A DNA stretch of 64,000 bases from Parus major (GCF_001522545.3 NC_031778.1:23658943-23722942); one strand, 5' to 3'; positions 1-12,467 are shown, numbered from the stretch's first letter. The notes: a model not told the origin generated them from the sequence alone. Numbers and translations are program-made.

Positions 1-262
1 GCGGGTCTGAAACAGAGAAAGAGACTTTTTCCATACTCTGGTTCAATCAAACTTTATTTTTTGTGGAAAAAGCATGCTCCCCTCTGGAAATGGAGGGATT
101 TCCAGAGAATCCCAAAGTGCTTCTGCTAAATCTCATCCCATTCCACCCCTTCGTGGGCAGGGACACTTCCCAAAACCCAGCTTTCCTTCACTGAATAATG
201 CATAAGTCCTTCTTGTAGTGCAGTGTAGAATAAACCAACAAACCCCATAAATAATAAATAAC
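1..262. other. Region downstream of MLF1
   Basis: No gene or repeat is recognised. It contains one further possible MLF1 poly(A) signal (53-58, minus strand). In human the next gene on this side would be GFM1, of which nothing is visible here. Confidence 0.4.
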
Positions 263-268
263 TTTATT
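263..268 (-). terminator. Candidate MLF1 poly(A) signal AATAAA
   Basis: AATAAA on the minus strand, followed by T-rich sequence, about 1.7 kb after the MLF1 stop. Alternatives are 406-411 and 53-58. Confidence 0.3.
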
Positions 269-1958
269 AAAGAATTGCAGTTTCAGATGCTTTTACAGAG
301 CACAACTTGTGCTTTACATTGGAGAACAGTCTTGGCGTAGCAAAGGGATCTGGAGGGAATATTCACCTCTTCTCATTGTCATTTCAAAATCCAGGATGTG
401 CTTGTTTTATTTCACATAAAAATTTGAGTTTTCAGGTGAATTTTCCATTGAACAGCAGCAGCTCTCCGAGATTGCTGCTCAAACCCCAACACAGAAAACA
501 TTGCTGCTGTTAATTATTAAGAAGATTGTCTAAGAAATTAATTGCAGAATCCACGTTGTCTGCAGTGGATGCAAAATGAGCTCTGACTTTAAGGGGTGTC
601 CAATCCCCCCGACCCCCACTGCTCATTAAATGGTTCAATTATTGCCATTAATATTGATTGCATCAACTTATTGCCACTGATACTTCTCTAATTCAGGAAG
701 AGACCACAAGCAAATAATTGTCCTTCCCTTTTCAGAGCTCAGCAGAAGTGCTGCTGATTGAGTTTGCACATTAATAAACATTAATTCAAATTAAATAATC
801 TAGGGAAACTGCAAGATTAAATATTATTTAGAGGCTTTTTGGCCAAACAAATATTACTCTTAAACTAAACCCTATTTTATCATACAAACAGTACTTTTAA
901 AGGCTACATTATAATGCAGCCTTGAATTTATGTAAGGCTTTCATGTTATTAATTTACATTATTTAATGTTATTTAATTTACAGAAATTCTGCTACACCAC
1001 AGGGATAATTCTGTGTGGTAGAACAGCACAGGGACTGAATACCTGGAATCCCAGGATTTCCCTGCTCTCAGACACTGCTGGCTCTTCTAAACTCCTATCA
1101 AATGTAGATCTAGGGTCATTCTGCCCTCAGTAAAACACAAAGAACACAGAAAGGAGAGGGGTTCCTATATCCAGGGCTCTTTAAAACACAAGAAATGGTG
1201 AAATCATTCCAGTTAAACTCATTTCTCCCACATATTTTTCCCATGAATAACTCCTGGTTGCAGCTGATCTCAGGACACCATTACTACTACTACAGGATAA
1301 TTAAAGTAATTAAATACTACAGACAATCCTCAAAATGAAAAATGATGGGCCAAGTCCACAAAAAACAAACAAAGGATCAGGAATACAAAGCTGACAGTTC
1401 AGGCATGGGAAATGATGTGCAAGCACAGCTTATTAACATAAAACCTCTGATAAATTTAAAATATTGTCATTTTTCAGTATTTTCTCTCACCTCACGTTAC
1501 ACCAAGGTGAGTGTGAGGATTCTGTAACCATTTATAACAGGATTTTAAAGGTATAGATAATAGTGCTTTATAGTGTATTCAAGTTCTGTTAACCTAGAAA
1601 ATCACTAATCATTTCAGCAACCCAAAATAAAGGAAATTTACTTTCTGTGCAACTTAAGAGTGGGAAGGAGGAGCTGCAGTACCAGGCTTAGTAAAACCTG
1701 AGATTGGTGCAGCTGGAGCAGAACAACTGCAAATCCAAGCTGGTTTTACCAGGATTAGAGAAGTTCCATAAAGTGCTTTTAGGCAGAAAGTTGCTGGGTT
1801 TGAATTCACTGAGGTTTGAAGGACATTCAGAAGCAGGAGGAGCAAAGGCACAACACAGAACAGAGATTGGTCACAAATCCAGGTGTATTTTTATGGACAG
1901 GAGCACTGAGCACCATCATCTGCTGCAGGGAATCTCCATCCCAAGGGAATGGGGACAG
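263..1958 (-). other. MLF1: MLF1 3' UTR (extent inferred)
   Basis: Sequence after the MLF1 stop, AT-rich, with no coding signal and no recognised mobile element. Canonical AATAAA on the minus strand occurs at 406-411, 263-268 and 53-58. Which one is used cannot be decided from sequence; the span shown ends at the middle candidate. Confidence 0.4.
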
Positions 1959-2061
1959 TTATTTCCTGGAGCCCTTCAGGGGGACTTGAGTTCCTTTCAC
2001 ATTGAGAGCCTCCAAGGAATCCCTGGGCATTCTGGATCCTGGAGCTCCAAGTAGCTTCTCT
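1959..2061 (-). CDS. MLF1: MLF1 last coding exon
   Basis: The acceptor ttttttccag gives an exon that completes Arg254 in the correct phase and encodes 33 further residues ending VKGTQVPLKGSRK before TAA at 1959-1961. The human tail likewise has an EK start and a basic KGSS...KSNKK end, so the exon is assigned by phase, splice signal and weak tail similarity. Confidence 0.82.
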
Positions 2062-5000
2062 CTGGAAAAAACAACAACAATGATCTCAATCTCTATGAAA
2101 AAAAAGAGGAATAAAACCTGCAGTGTCCCTTGGAACATTGCTCCAGAACTGGATTTTCCTTTTGCTGCTGGAATTTCCTTATCCTGCAGGATAACAGGGA
2201 ACTATTTTTACCTTCTTGATCCACCTTGTCTGGGACTGTAATGGCCATTTCTGCACCTTGGAGCTTCCACAGCTCCTCTGCTTCTGCAAGGTCTGAACTT
2301 CATGATCTCGTTCTGCCACTCCTCATCAAAGGTGTCAGCCTCAGCTGAAAAATAGACACATTTATTTGAAATGTTCATCAAGAGAGGAAAAAACATTTAA
2401 TGAATATTAGGGGGTTTGGGTAGTCATTTTAAATTTTGGAGTCCACAACTCTCCACATGACCTACAAATGTTTTTGGGGATCTGTAAAAGAGAATTCAGA
2501 TTTGGAGACTTTCAGTTGAAAAATGCCTTTTAAGACAGCTCAATCTGGAACTTCCAAATCAGAGTGTGAAACAGTGTAAAGCATGAACTGCCTAAAAAGA
2601 CCTACATTCATCCAGGTTGATGAATTCTTGGTTCATCTCCTCGTCCCCAGTCTTGGAGTTCTTGGATTTTTTGATGACATGAGCCCGATCGTGAATGTGA
2701 TGACCAATGGCTATTTTCTCCAGGCCAGTTTCAGAATCCTTCATTGCTTTTCTTGTCTCTTTAACCTGTTAAAAAAAGAAGTGAACTGAGTGTCCTTCCA
2801 ACTAGAAATGAGGGTGGAAGAGTTCACAGAATCCCAGGATGGTTTGGGTTGGAAGGACTTAAATTTCCTTCCAATATCCCATCAACCCTGCCCTCTGCAG
2901 TGGGAAGCCATTCCCCCTTGTCCTGGCACTCCAGGCCCACACAAATGGTCATTTCCTCCCCCAACAGTTTTATATCTTTCCTTTCAAAAAGTCAGGTTTT
3001 CCAGGCTTTTCCAATTCTCTCATTTCCTGTGTTGGCTGCAAACACACCAACGACACACAAATCAAGCCTGTTTTCTTTCAGCCACCAGAGAGGGAAATTG
3101 AAATTTTTGAACTGGGTATGAATTATTGGGGAAAACCCCCTCAGTTTCAAAATGCTACAGAGCCAAGTTTCCAACAGAAGGAGCAATACCCAATGCCAAA
3201 ATTCCCAGAGTGAGGAACAGCCAATTCCTGGGCTGTGGTGTTGACTGGCTTGGAAGCCAGGCTGCCCCTTATCAGTGTCCTGGGCTATTATTAGAAGGCT
3301 TGTGATAACAGGGTGTGCTGGAGCTGGGACACATTCCCAGCCAATCCTGCCCACAGCCTTTAGGGATCCTGTCTAGGCTTTCATGGCCCGTGCCAGCTTC
3401 ACATTCCCAGTTCCCGGCAGGATTAGACACAACAGCTGCAAGGGAGCTCCAGCTCAGGGTTATGTAAGTGCCTGGGCAAAGGGGTGATTTGAAGGCAGGG
3501 GTTGCATAAATCAATGCCTCTCCTGGAGTTTAAGTGGACAGGAAAAGGATTCATTACAGCAAAGAGAAGGGCACTGGAAAATTGCTGCTCTGTGCCCTGT
3601 TCTCCCAGCCTTGGATGGGTCTCTCATTTATTTTGGGGTGTACTTAAAGCATAAAATTACAGGGAGGAAATCAGACCTTTAATACAGAGCAGGGTTTGAG
3701 AGCCCTGTGTTTCCCTTAATTCCCAACTCCTCTTTGTGCAGTCAGGGGGGTCAGGCTCTGCTCCCAGGGAACAGGGACAGCAGGAGAGGGAACAAACTCA
3801 GGCTGGGCCAGGGGAGGCTCAGGGTGCAATCAGCAGGAATTTCCCCATGGAAAGGGTGAATAAACATTGGAAGGGGCTGGCAGGGAGGTCTGGAGTGCCC
3901 ATCCCTGGAGGTGTCCATGGAATGCCTGGATGTGGCACTCAGTGACAAGGTGGGCATCGAGCACAGACTGGACTCCATCCTGGAACTTCAGTGATCCCAG
4001 GATTCTGTAAATTCCAGGAGTAACTGCAGTAAAATCAGCTGCAGACACTGGCTTGGTGCAGCTGCACCCAAAGCCAGGGCAGTGCCCAGCTCCTGTGTGC
4101 TGGATCCCAGCACCACTCACCCCTCCCGGAGCCGTGCGGGTCTGGGCCGAGGCTTGGAAAACTTTGGGAGGTCCATCCCCCACTTTGGAATATGTCATCA
4201 TGGAGGAGGAGCTGAAACTGTGTCCTTTGGGTTGGATGGACAGGTCATCCTACAAAGCAAGGCAGGCTCATTAATGGAAGTTAAAACTTGTGGGTAAGAG
4301 TTATTCCTTATTATTTTATTATGGAAAATATCCCTTCACAAAATTAACCCGCCTGGCACCACATAAAACTTCAGTTTTATCTTCAAAGAATAAAGAAAAA
4401 TTATAAACACAATATAATCTGGGCAAAACAATTAAATTCTTAGTACCTTCTTGAGATTAGTCCCTTTTTTCTTGGCATTATTTCCTGAGGAATCTTTGAA
4501 ATAACTGGCACTCTCCAGTACAATAAATTTGAGAATGATTTTAAAAAGAACTCACAAATTGCCTGTGCATTTCCAACATGTTGTTCCTCATGTTTGACAT
4601 CATCCTGTCCATTGCAGAAAATGGATCCCCAAAATCTGCATCCTGCTAACAAAAAGGGGGAAAAAAAAACCCTACAGTTAAAACAGTCTCAACTTTCCTA
4701 GTACTGGTTTTCACATGCATTTTTAACTCAAAAAGCTTTTCAGACTGCACTTCACACACTGACAAGCCAAAATGCATCTTTTCAAAAGGAAATTGAGGAG
4801 CTGGATTAAGACAGAGATACTGGGAAGATGAAAATGGAAGATTTGTCACTCAGACATCAAACTGGCCACAAAATGAGTTTAACAAAAATGTTCACTGGAT
4901 ATTCAAATATCCAATTATTTCACAAATGAGTTCATAAACCTTCTGACCTCACCAGCTTCTGCTCTCAAAGTCCTGTATGATCCTTCAGGGTTTACATTTA

Positions 5001-8000
5001 AATCAATTCATTTCCAGAGTTGGGTATTTCAGCATTGCCAACTTAAAGCTGCATTTAAGCCCCAAATGAAGTAAAATTAAAGGTCAGAAAATCTTCAACT
5101 TATTTTTTGAGTACAAGGAATTGGAATCCTCTGGGCAAGATGATGGATATTTTACAGGATATTCCAAACCACAGCTGGAAGCCACTCACAGCCCATCTCC
5201 AGGGGCTGCTCTGCCTTACTGGGAGCAGTGGTTTTGTGTCACCCCCACAAAAACATTCTCCAGCAGCACCCAAAGTCTGCAGTTTCCCCAGGGGTTTTCC
5301 CATCTATACCCAGAGGTTAATGCCCCTTAAATGAAGGGTTTTTTTTCCTGGATTTTCTTATTCCCAAACCGCAAACAGCACCAAAAGCAGGATGCAAGCA
5401 CAGAGCTCAGCCTCTGCCATGCTTTGGTTACACACAGCTTACACAGGAGCTACTCCAGGGATACTAACCCCTCTTCCAAAACCTACAAAGGGCATGAGGG
5501 AGAAGCTGGTGGCCTGGAAAAAAAGGAGCAACATCTGCAATTATTATCAGGAAGAGCAGAAATTACTTTTATATGCAGCAGATTACATAAAACATTTCCC
5601 ATTGAATCAGAATCACTCAGGAGGGCCTTGGTAATTATTTAATTAATCCCTGGGTATGTGGAAATAATATCTTTATACTGCTGATATTAGCAAGTGCTAA
5701 TAAACATTGCTAAGAGTGTGTGAAAAGCATTCAGAACTTGGCAAACATTGGAGCCCTACAAGAACCTTTGTGCTGATTTCACACTTCAGGCCCCACCCTG
5801 CAATGCTCCATTGCTGAAAGCTGATTAAAATCAACAAATCAGCAAATGATGCCAGGGATATTGAGCACTCCTGCATGGCAGGGCACTGAGATCCTGGGAA
5901 ACACAGGGGTGTTTCCAGGAAAGCCAGACTGGAGAGTCAGATAAGGCCTGCAGACACACAGGGTGGCAGAAGGACCAAACCCTTTGAAGGAACTTTAATG
6001 GAAAGAGAAGGAATTCTCCAATTCTGGAATAGCTTTAGGAATTCCTCAGGTTTCTGTCAGGACAGATTAGGCAGAGTTGTAAATAGTAATATATATTTTT
6101 TCTCTCAAGTCCTCACTAACTTAGAAACTCTGTTTTATAACACTAAAAAGCCACTAAAAGCTGTTAAACATTTGCCTGATATACAGTATAATCAGATATC
6201 CCAAAACCCCCAATGAACAGTGTCTCTTAATATGTTTTAGCAAATTCCTCCTTCCCTAAAAACTGAACTGGAGAAAGGAAAAGCAGTTTTAAGTCTACAG
6301 TGGCACACACTGAGTTGTCCCAACGAATTTGGTTTCTTTTAAAGCACTTTTAGGCCTGCTGTAATTTAATTAAACACACAATTACAACACTGCTAATCAG
6401 GGGAAGTTCTTTGAATGAAGTATATTTAACATGGCAGCAAAATTCTGCTGTTTCCTGCACAAAAATGTAATTTTAAGGGTTTAAATCCTTGGTGGAGCAG
6501 CAGCTTGAGATGACAAGGCAAAGCAATCAGTGCTGAGTCTGGTGTGACATCTGACAGCCCTTCAGTGGAACAGGAGGAACATCAAAAGATCCTGGGAAGG
6601 GTTTAGCAGCTGTGGAATTCTTTTGTGCTTGTCAGGCTAACACAGAGCTCTCTACCTTTAACTTTTGCTGCAGCCTCAGATAAAGGGTTTGGGCCTCACA
6701 TTTGTCCCTCATTGCAGGAACAGGGACACAACCCCTGAGCTTTAAAGCTGGGCTTTGACAGGTTCTTTTTCTACAGGAAAAAACTCTGATCTGGCTTTAG
6801 GCATCACTGATCCAAGGCCTGAGGATCAGCAGAGGGAAGCTCATGCCCTAATTAGATGCAGTTTCTATATTTGCCAGGAACTGGATGAGCAGGGGAAGGA
6901 ATGTGCCAGTTCCCCTCTGGAGCTGCAGGTGACAGGCTCTGTTCCAGCCCTGGCCTGGCCACCAGCCCCTGCCACCAGCCCCTGTCACCTCCCTTTTCTT
7001 CCAACGGTCTTTGAAAATCCCGTGGGATTCACTAAAGCTACAGGGAGGCAGCTGCTGAGTATCTGGAGGGAAAGGATCCAGCTCCCAACGTTTATCCTCT
7101 ATAAATACAGCTCTAGATAAGGGTTAGATATGATTGTCCTGCATGCCCAGAGCTGAAAATACACTTTCATTAAACACAGATCATCAGTTTCACTGGTAAC
7201 ACACAGGAAAACTGAATTTCACACTGATTTCCCTGAGCTTTAATTCTTACAGGTTTGTATCTAAGGGAATATTAACAATCAGCCCAAATTCAGAAGTGTT
7301 TATTCCTGGCTGAAACAGGGTTAAAAATCCATGGATGATATTCCTGAGGTGGTGAAAGTCAGGCTTGTGGAAATCAAACTGAAATAGCTGCACACAAGGG
7401 ACTGCAGTGCACAGGGAAGGCACAAATACATCGTGGAATTTTGGAATGGGTTGGGTTGGAAGGGACCCAGAAAGAACCTGGCCTTGAACCATTCCAGGGA
7501 TAGGGCAGCCACATCCAGGCAACTTTTAAAGTTAAAAAGGAAATAGATGTGCAGAGAATGTGGGACATTTTTAGTGCCTCTCTTGAACAGGAACATTTCA
7601 CATGTTACATTTATGAAAGCCAGTGCTGGATAAATGATCAGATGTTCATTAATGGCTGTTCAGTGATCAGTAAAACCCAGACTGATCAGCCCTGAAGGAA
7701 CCAACAGTAGAGGCAATCCTGATTTCCTGAGTGATGAAACAGCTGGAAGGAGCTTCCAAGAGTGGATCCAGGCCTGTTTCCCAGGAAATGCAGCCCCTGG
7801 AGCTCAGGAACACTTACCCTGCGAGTGCCCCTGACGGCCACCTGGGAGTCCTGCTGGGCTCTGCGCTCTGCTCTCCTCTGCTCCGCTCTCCTCTGCTCCG
7901 CTCTCCTCTCCGCTGCTCTCTCCTCTCCATCCGGGAGGCTCAGGAATGGATCCCGCCCAAACGGCTCCGAGAAGCTCCTCATCATCTGCCTCATGTGCTC

Positions 8001-11000
8001 ATGGTGGGCAGCAAAGGGATCCCTGCATTCCAGAGAGCCACGGGGTTATTCCAGCTCCGGGATATTTCAAACTCCGGTTTTTAATATTCCATAGGGTTCT
8101 TTATCCAGAATTATTACTTTAATAGGATCCAACTGGGCTATCTCCCATTCCCCATAAACTCTGATTTTCTGTTCCCTTCCCACCTCTCTCAGGTTGAGTG
8201 TTTGAGATCTATTTTGTCTCAGCTGCCCTCACTGCTCTGCTGGGTGTCCCTATTCCTTTTCCTCATCTCCTCCAGAAATATCCATCCTTGGCTGCCCCTT
8301 TCACTCCAGCCTGTGTTCAATACCTGCCAGAACCATGAACTGACCCGTATTTTATTCATCACTATTTCAACCTCCAACACCTGGCATTAAAATAATTTCT
8401 TTTTAATTTTCCCCCTTCATCTCCCAAAGTTCAGCACAGTCCTATTCACTGAACTCCTCGTGTCCCACTGGATCCCCCCTCACCCCTCAAATTTATTCTG
8501 CTGGCAGTTCCCATCCTACTTTTCCTTCTCCCCGTCCCACATCTTAAAAATACCCATTATCCAAAATTCAGGCCAGTTCCATCTCCTGTAGTCACCCACT
8601 GCTCCAACTTTGCCCTCCCTCTCCACAAATCCTGTTCCCAAATCCCTTTCTTGTGCTTAGGAAGGAGATTCTCACTGGCTTCTTGTTTTCCTTTCATTTT
8701 CCCCCCTTCTCTCCTCTGCCAAAAACCCACAGATCCCCACTGGAATTCTCAAAGCTTGGTTTGCAAGGAAAACATTGCTCAACTGCCCTAACTCTCTAAG
8801 CTGGACAAGACCTGAAATTCCTAATTAAGGCCAAAAGAGAGGCAAAGCAGGAATTTTTCCCAAGTACAGGGTATGAGCAGTGCTGCTGCCTGAGGGCCAG
8901 GCTGCAGATGAACACTTCCCATACAAATTACCCTGGCTCATTTCCTCCTTCCATCTCATTTTCCTCTTTGCTATCCCACTGAAAACCACTTTATTACCAT
9001 GAACACTCACTTCCCAGCTATGTTTATTTAGGTTTAATATACTTTATTCTCCTTCTTCTCAATTCCTGGCATTCCCCACATGCTCCAGGACACCAGAGCC
9101 TTTCCCAGGACATCTCAGGAGGAGAAGCTTCAGGTTGTTCCTGCCTTTTTCCTGCCCAGTTATCTCCTGCCCAGCTTTTCTGCTCCCCACCCCTTATCTC
9201 CAGCTCACAAAAAGCACTTCCCACATCACGTGGCTGCTTTGATCTCATGCCAAATCACACTTAATGTTTATTTTTTTCCCTTCCAAGTGAAAAAAGACAA
9301 GCATGAGGTTGGATTCATTTTGGAATAACATTTTTTTTTAAACACAAAAATATCCCTCTAAGCTACGCCCAGACTTAAACTCAGCCCAAAAGAGATTTTT
9401 GAAGTATTTTAGTGATGCCATGGAGCAGTCCCTGCCCTGCTCCCAGCTTTGGCTCCAGCCCTGGGGTCTGGATCCTCACTGCAGGATGAGGAACAGATGG
9501 AAAAAGTCCTGGCATGAGCCAAGGACAGGGAATCACACCAGCACCACCTTGGGATGTTCACAATTCCAGCAGATCCCAAACCCCAGAAAGGTTTGGTTAC
9601 CAGACACAAAAAGCTCCTTAGTACCAAGGACAGGGAAATCAGATACAAAGTGGGGAATGACAGCCTCAGGAACAGAAAGGTTCCAAATTCCCAATTTTAG
9701 GGAGTAATTAATAAAAAGAATGAACGCTGCCAAGCCTCAAAAGAAACACCCCAATATGATCTGGGGTAAGGTAAAAACCAATGGAAAGGGAACAGAAAAT
9801 CCATTTGGAAAACAAAGTTTCCAAGGAATTAAACCTTGATGGTTCCAGAAACTCAAACCAGAATTCAAGAGGAGCTCACCCTGACAAACAAAGCTGTACT
9901 GAACAAGGTAAAGCCTCGTTTAAGATCCTTGCTCCAAGCACAGATTTTATGGGATGGCAGCAGGTGTAGGACACTCTAATTTAACTATTATTGACTTAAA
10001 ATAGGGCCTTTTATTTTTTTTAAGGGGGATAGATACTTTTGATGAGAAGGACATGATTTCTGTTATAGCATAAAAGTGATGAGGAGAAAGTGATGGGTTC
10101 ATAGGGTTTTGCACACCCAATCTGTGCCCTTCCCATGTTAAATACTAAATTATTTTTAAAATTAAATTCTGCATGGAGACAAACAATTTATACATTTATT
10201 GTTCCAGCACTCTGCACTAACAGAATTTTGTCAAATATGTATTAACCTGACCTTCACCTGACATTAAACATGCAAGTGTAACTTTACTGCTTTCTTCAGG
10301 GCATGAAAAATCAATCCTAGAACATTAAGTTCCACTTACTACTTTTGTAAACTGTATTTTGTATTAAGATGTGTTTCTTTTCTATTAGATATTAGGTGGA
10401 AATATCAGATTTATTTTTTTCCCCACTCAGGAAGTTATGTAAAGCTGCAGATTCCCTCTGGAGAGAACACCTGGCACAATAAACTGAAGAGAATTAAATC
10501 CAGAGCGTGCAGTTGGCAGGGAAAACACAACTCCTGCACCTGGGCAGGGTTTCAGGGATGGATCCCAGCACCTTTGGGTGAGTGACTGTTGCTTCCCTGG
10601 GACAGCTGCTCACACAGGGGCTCCAACCCAGGCACTATTTCCAGTTCAGTATCAAACTCTCTCCTTATGAGGCAGCTGGAGCCGATTATGACACTATTTT
10701 GGAAGCTAATCTTATCTGAGGTAATCAGCTTCATTTCCTTCACTAGATGCAAAACAGACTGATGAGGACAGTGCTGAGAAAATGAGTCTCAATTTCCAGC
10801 TCATCTTTCACTCACACTCCCTGCCTCTACCTCCTACAATCCTTTTTTCCCTACACCAGTGGCTACAACAAGAAGGAATAAATTAATAAATAAGCAATTT
10901 TTATTTCAAACAAGGCCTATATTCTATTATTACTTTAATTTAATGCAGAGGATCTGCACAGGGAAGTTTCCTGCATAGAACTCACGAGTTGTTATAACAG

Positions 11001-12467
11001 CAGGAATATTCCTAGAGACCAAGAGTGCTAATGTGTGTGGCACAGCTTTGGGAATTCTCCTGGAATGTGCTGTAGCTCAGCAGGAGATTCTCCTTTAAGC
11101 ACCCCCAGCCAGAGCTCCCGGTAACCAGGAGATGCAGACAACAAACCACATCACAGGGCCTGCTGTTCCCTTCCTCACCCACCCCTTATCTAATTAAATT
11201 CCTGAGAGTTTTTTCAAAGATTTAAAATAATTATCGAAGCTCCTCAGAGTGATCTGATCCCATCTTCATCCACTACAAATTACAGTTTCTGACCAAAGAC
11301 ATGAAATGGGGCCAGACCAGGTAATTCAGCAGTTCTGGCTGAGGGGAGAAGCATTTACATCACTCACTACTTACACTTAGATTCCAGTGGAAAAAGAAGA
11401 TTCCCACAGGGAATAAACTGGGCTCAGACTTGAATATACTGACAAGAGGCACCACTGTGCCCACGGTATGGAAAAGGAATCACAGAATGGTTTGGGTTGG
11501 AAAGAACATTAAAGATGATCCTGTTCCACCCCTTGCCATGGGCAGGGACAGCTTCCACCAGCCCAGGCTGCTCCAAGCTCCATCCAACCCTGAACAATTC
11601 CAGGGATGTGGCAGCCACAGCTTCTCCGGATAACCTGGATAACCTAATTCCTCACAGAGAATAAGAACAAAACCCAATCTGCTGAGGTGAAGCACCGGCG
11701 TCCCCTGGGGAAACGAGCACAGTTTGCCATGGGTGCTCTGACACACGCGTCGGCAAAGTTTGAATTGAAGAACACCGGTGTTCAAAGTAGTGCCGGCATC
11801 GAGAAGAGTTCAGAGCCAGCCTGTGGCTAAGTGATTAATTAAACACGCACACGGATCCGGATGAGCTGCACTGCTCAGAACCTGTCTTTAGGAAACCAAA
11901 GAGCAAACAAACTCTCGAATCTCCAAGCAGGGAGGTGAAGATCTCTGAAACGTGGATTAAACCCTTCCCTGCTGAGAGGGGAGGCACACTCAAGTCTTGC
12001 TATTGAACCTCTCTGAGGACGTTTAAGCCGTGCTTAAAGCCCGGCTTTAGGGGGGCTCTGGCGGTTCCGAGTGAGGACACACGGGCGGTTAAACGGCGCC
12101 GACAGCGGCACCGACCCCGCTCCTACCTCCGGCCCCTTAACCCGCCCCGACCACCGCTCCTTCCTCCTGCACTGACCCCTTCAGCCCGCCCCGATCCCGG
12201 TCCCGACCCCTTTAACCCGCCCCGATCCCTTTAACCAGCACCGACCCCGTGTTCTTCCACCCTCTCCGATCCCCGCAGCCACCTCAGCCAACGGCCGGTC
12301 CCACACGCCCGCCCGCTTACAGCCCCGGAGCGGCCCATCGGAGCCCACTGCCGCCTCAGCCCCCTGTCAGCCGATCCCCCTCCGCCAGACCACTGTGCCC
12401 CGCAGCCGCCCGCCGCTCACCTGAAGAAGGGATCCTCCTCGAAGCACCTCCTGAGCCCCCCGAACAT
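1959..12467 (-). CDS. MLF1: MLF1, myeloid leukaemia factor 1 (complete, 7 coding exons)
   Basis: Joining minus-strand exons 12421-12467, 7818-8022, 4556-4642, 4121-4249, 2606-2765, 2212-2344 and 1959-2061 gives 864 nt: one open frame of 287 residues plus TAA. Every intron is GT-AG and all phases agree. Human MLF1 is 268 residues. Seen: the 14-3-3 binding motif RSFSEP at residues 31-36, the central family block around MMTYSKVGDGPPKVFQAS (residues 130-147), and the block from KETRKAM through IGHHIHDRAHVIKKSKN (158-192), whose lysines fit a nuclear localisation signal. MLF1 is known as a nucleocytoplasmic shuttling adaptor that binds 14-3-3 proteins, is the partner in the NPM1-MLF1 leukaemia fusion, and is abundant in multiciliated cells. 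SFSEPFGRD and the neighbour RSRC1 favour MLF1 over the paralogue MLF2. Odd points are an Arg/Glu/Gln-rich expansion at residues 49-73 and a poorly conserved C-terminal tail. Confidence 0.95.
2212..2344 (-). CDS. MLF1: MLF1 coding exon 6
   Basis: 133 nt, acceptor tttcag, donor gtaaaa (weak). It encodes residues 210-253 and two bases of Arg254. The start EADTFDEEWQNEIMKFRP matches the conserved DAHAFDEEWQSEVLKYKP stretch of human MLF1; the remainder is Arg-rich and less conserved. Confidence 0.93.
2606..2765 (-). CDS. MLF1: MLF1 coding exon 5
   Basis: 160 nt, acceptor aacag after a T-rich tract, donor gtaggt. It encodes residues 157-209 plus the first base of Ser210: VKETRKAMKDSETGLEKIAI, then GHHIHDRAHVIKKSKN and a TGDEEMNQEFINLDE segment. 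All are near-identical to human MLF1. Confidence 0.95.
2824..2940 (-). mobile_element. CR1 tail fragment in MLF1 intron 4
   Basis: caggatggtttgggttggaa tail with about 100 bp of older CR1 sequence, about 60 bp from the acceptor of exon 5. Confidence 0.75.
3869..4009 (+). mobile_element. CR1 3' fragment in MLF1 intron 4
   Basis: gcccatccctggaggtgtcc, then gatgtggcactcagtgacaa, with an end cagtgatcccaggattctg. Confidence 0.75.
4121..4249 (-). CDS. MLF1: MLF1 coding exon 4
   Basis: 129 nt, phase 0 at both ends, acceptor tttgtag, donor gtgagt. It encodes residues 114-156, including KGHSFSSSSMMTYSKVGD and PPKVFQASAQTRTAPGG, the most conserved core of the MLF family. A sense-oriented CR1 remnant lies about 110 bp past its donor. 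Confidence 0.95.
4556..4642 (-). CDS. MLF1: MLF1 coding exon 3 (NAGNAG acceptor)
   Basis: 87 nt, phase 0 at both ends, donor gtgagt. It encodes residues 85-113, including FSAMDRMMSNMRNNMLEM, which matches the methionine-rich segment of MLF proteins. The acceptor reads tagcag, so two AG sites 3 nt apart are possible; use of the first would insert one Gln. Confidence 0.92.
4643..7817 (-). other. MLF1 intron 2
   Basis: 3.2 kb intron, mostly AT-rich unique sequence, with one short minus-oriented CR1 tail at about 7434-7515. No exon-like conserved peptide was seen on either strand. Confidence 0.85.
7434..7515 (-). mobile_element. CR1 tail fragment in MLF1 intron 2
   Basis: ggaatgggttgggttggaag tail and cattccagggatagggcagc. 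Confidence 0.7.
7818..8022 (-). CDS. MLF1: MLF1 coding exon 2 (14-3-3 motif, repeat expansion)
   Basis: 205 nt; acceptor tgcag, donor gtaagt. It encodes residues 16-84, including HMRQMMRSFSEPFGRD, the strongest MLF1 signature, with Ser34 as the known 14-3-3 contact. The second half encodes a run of RAEQR-like units from an imperfect 15-bp tandem repeat at about 7868-7915. The human protein has an unrelated polar stretch here. Confidence 0.95.
7868..7915. repeat. 15-bp coding tandem repeat in MLF1 exon 2
   Basis: About three imperfect copies of ctctcctctgctccg. In the protein they give repeated RAEQR units at about residues 49-70. Confidence 0.85.
8023..12420 (-). other. MLF1 intron 1
   Basis: 4.4 kb first intron. 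The part next to exon 2 (about 8095-8760) is strongly pyrimidine-rich on the + strand, hence purine-rich in the transcript. A CR1 tail lies at 11477-11632. The last 400 bp run into the CpG island of the promoter. Confidence 0.85.
11477..11632 (-). mobile_element. CR1 3' fragment in MLF1 intron 1
   Basis: cacagaatggtttgggttgg tail, gcccaggctgctccaagctc and a tail end near gcagccacagcttctcc. Confidence 0.85.
12421..12467 (-). CDS. MLF1: MLF1 coding exon 1
   Basis: The start codon is at 12465-12467, preceded on the sense strand by GCCGCC, a good Kozak context. The exon encodes MFGGLRRCFEEDPFF plus two bases of Arg16. The EEDPFF motif matches the family N-terminus (EDDPFF in human). The donor is gtgagc. 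This start was chosen because it aligns with the known MLF1 start, although the frame stays open far upstream. Confidence 0.93.

Larger units (their letters stand above)
2766..4120 (-). other. MLF1 intron 4
   Basis: 1.36 kb intron between exons 4 and 5. It holds an antisense CR1 tail near 2824-2940 and a CR1 tail in + orientation near 3869-4009. The rest is unremarkable. Confidence 0.85.

Noticed and set aside
1959..12467. MLF2 instead of MLF1
   Set aside because: RSFSEPFGRD, the IGHHIHDRAHVIKKSKN spelling and the RSRC1 neighbour all fit MLF1. MLF2 lacks the RSFSEP 14-3-3 motif.
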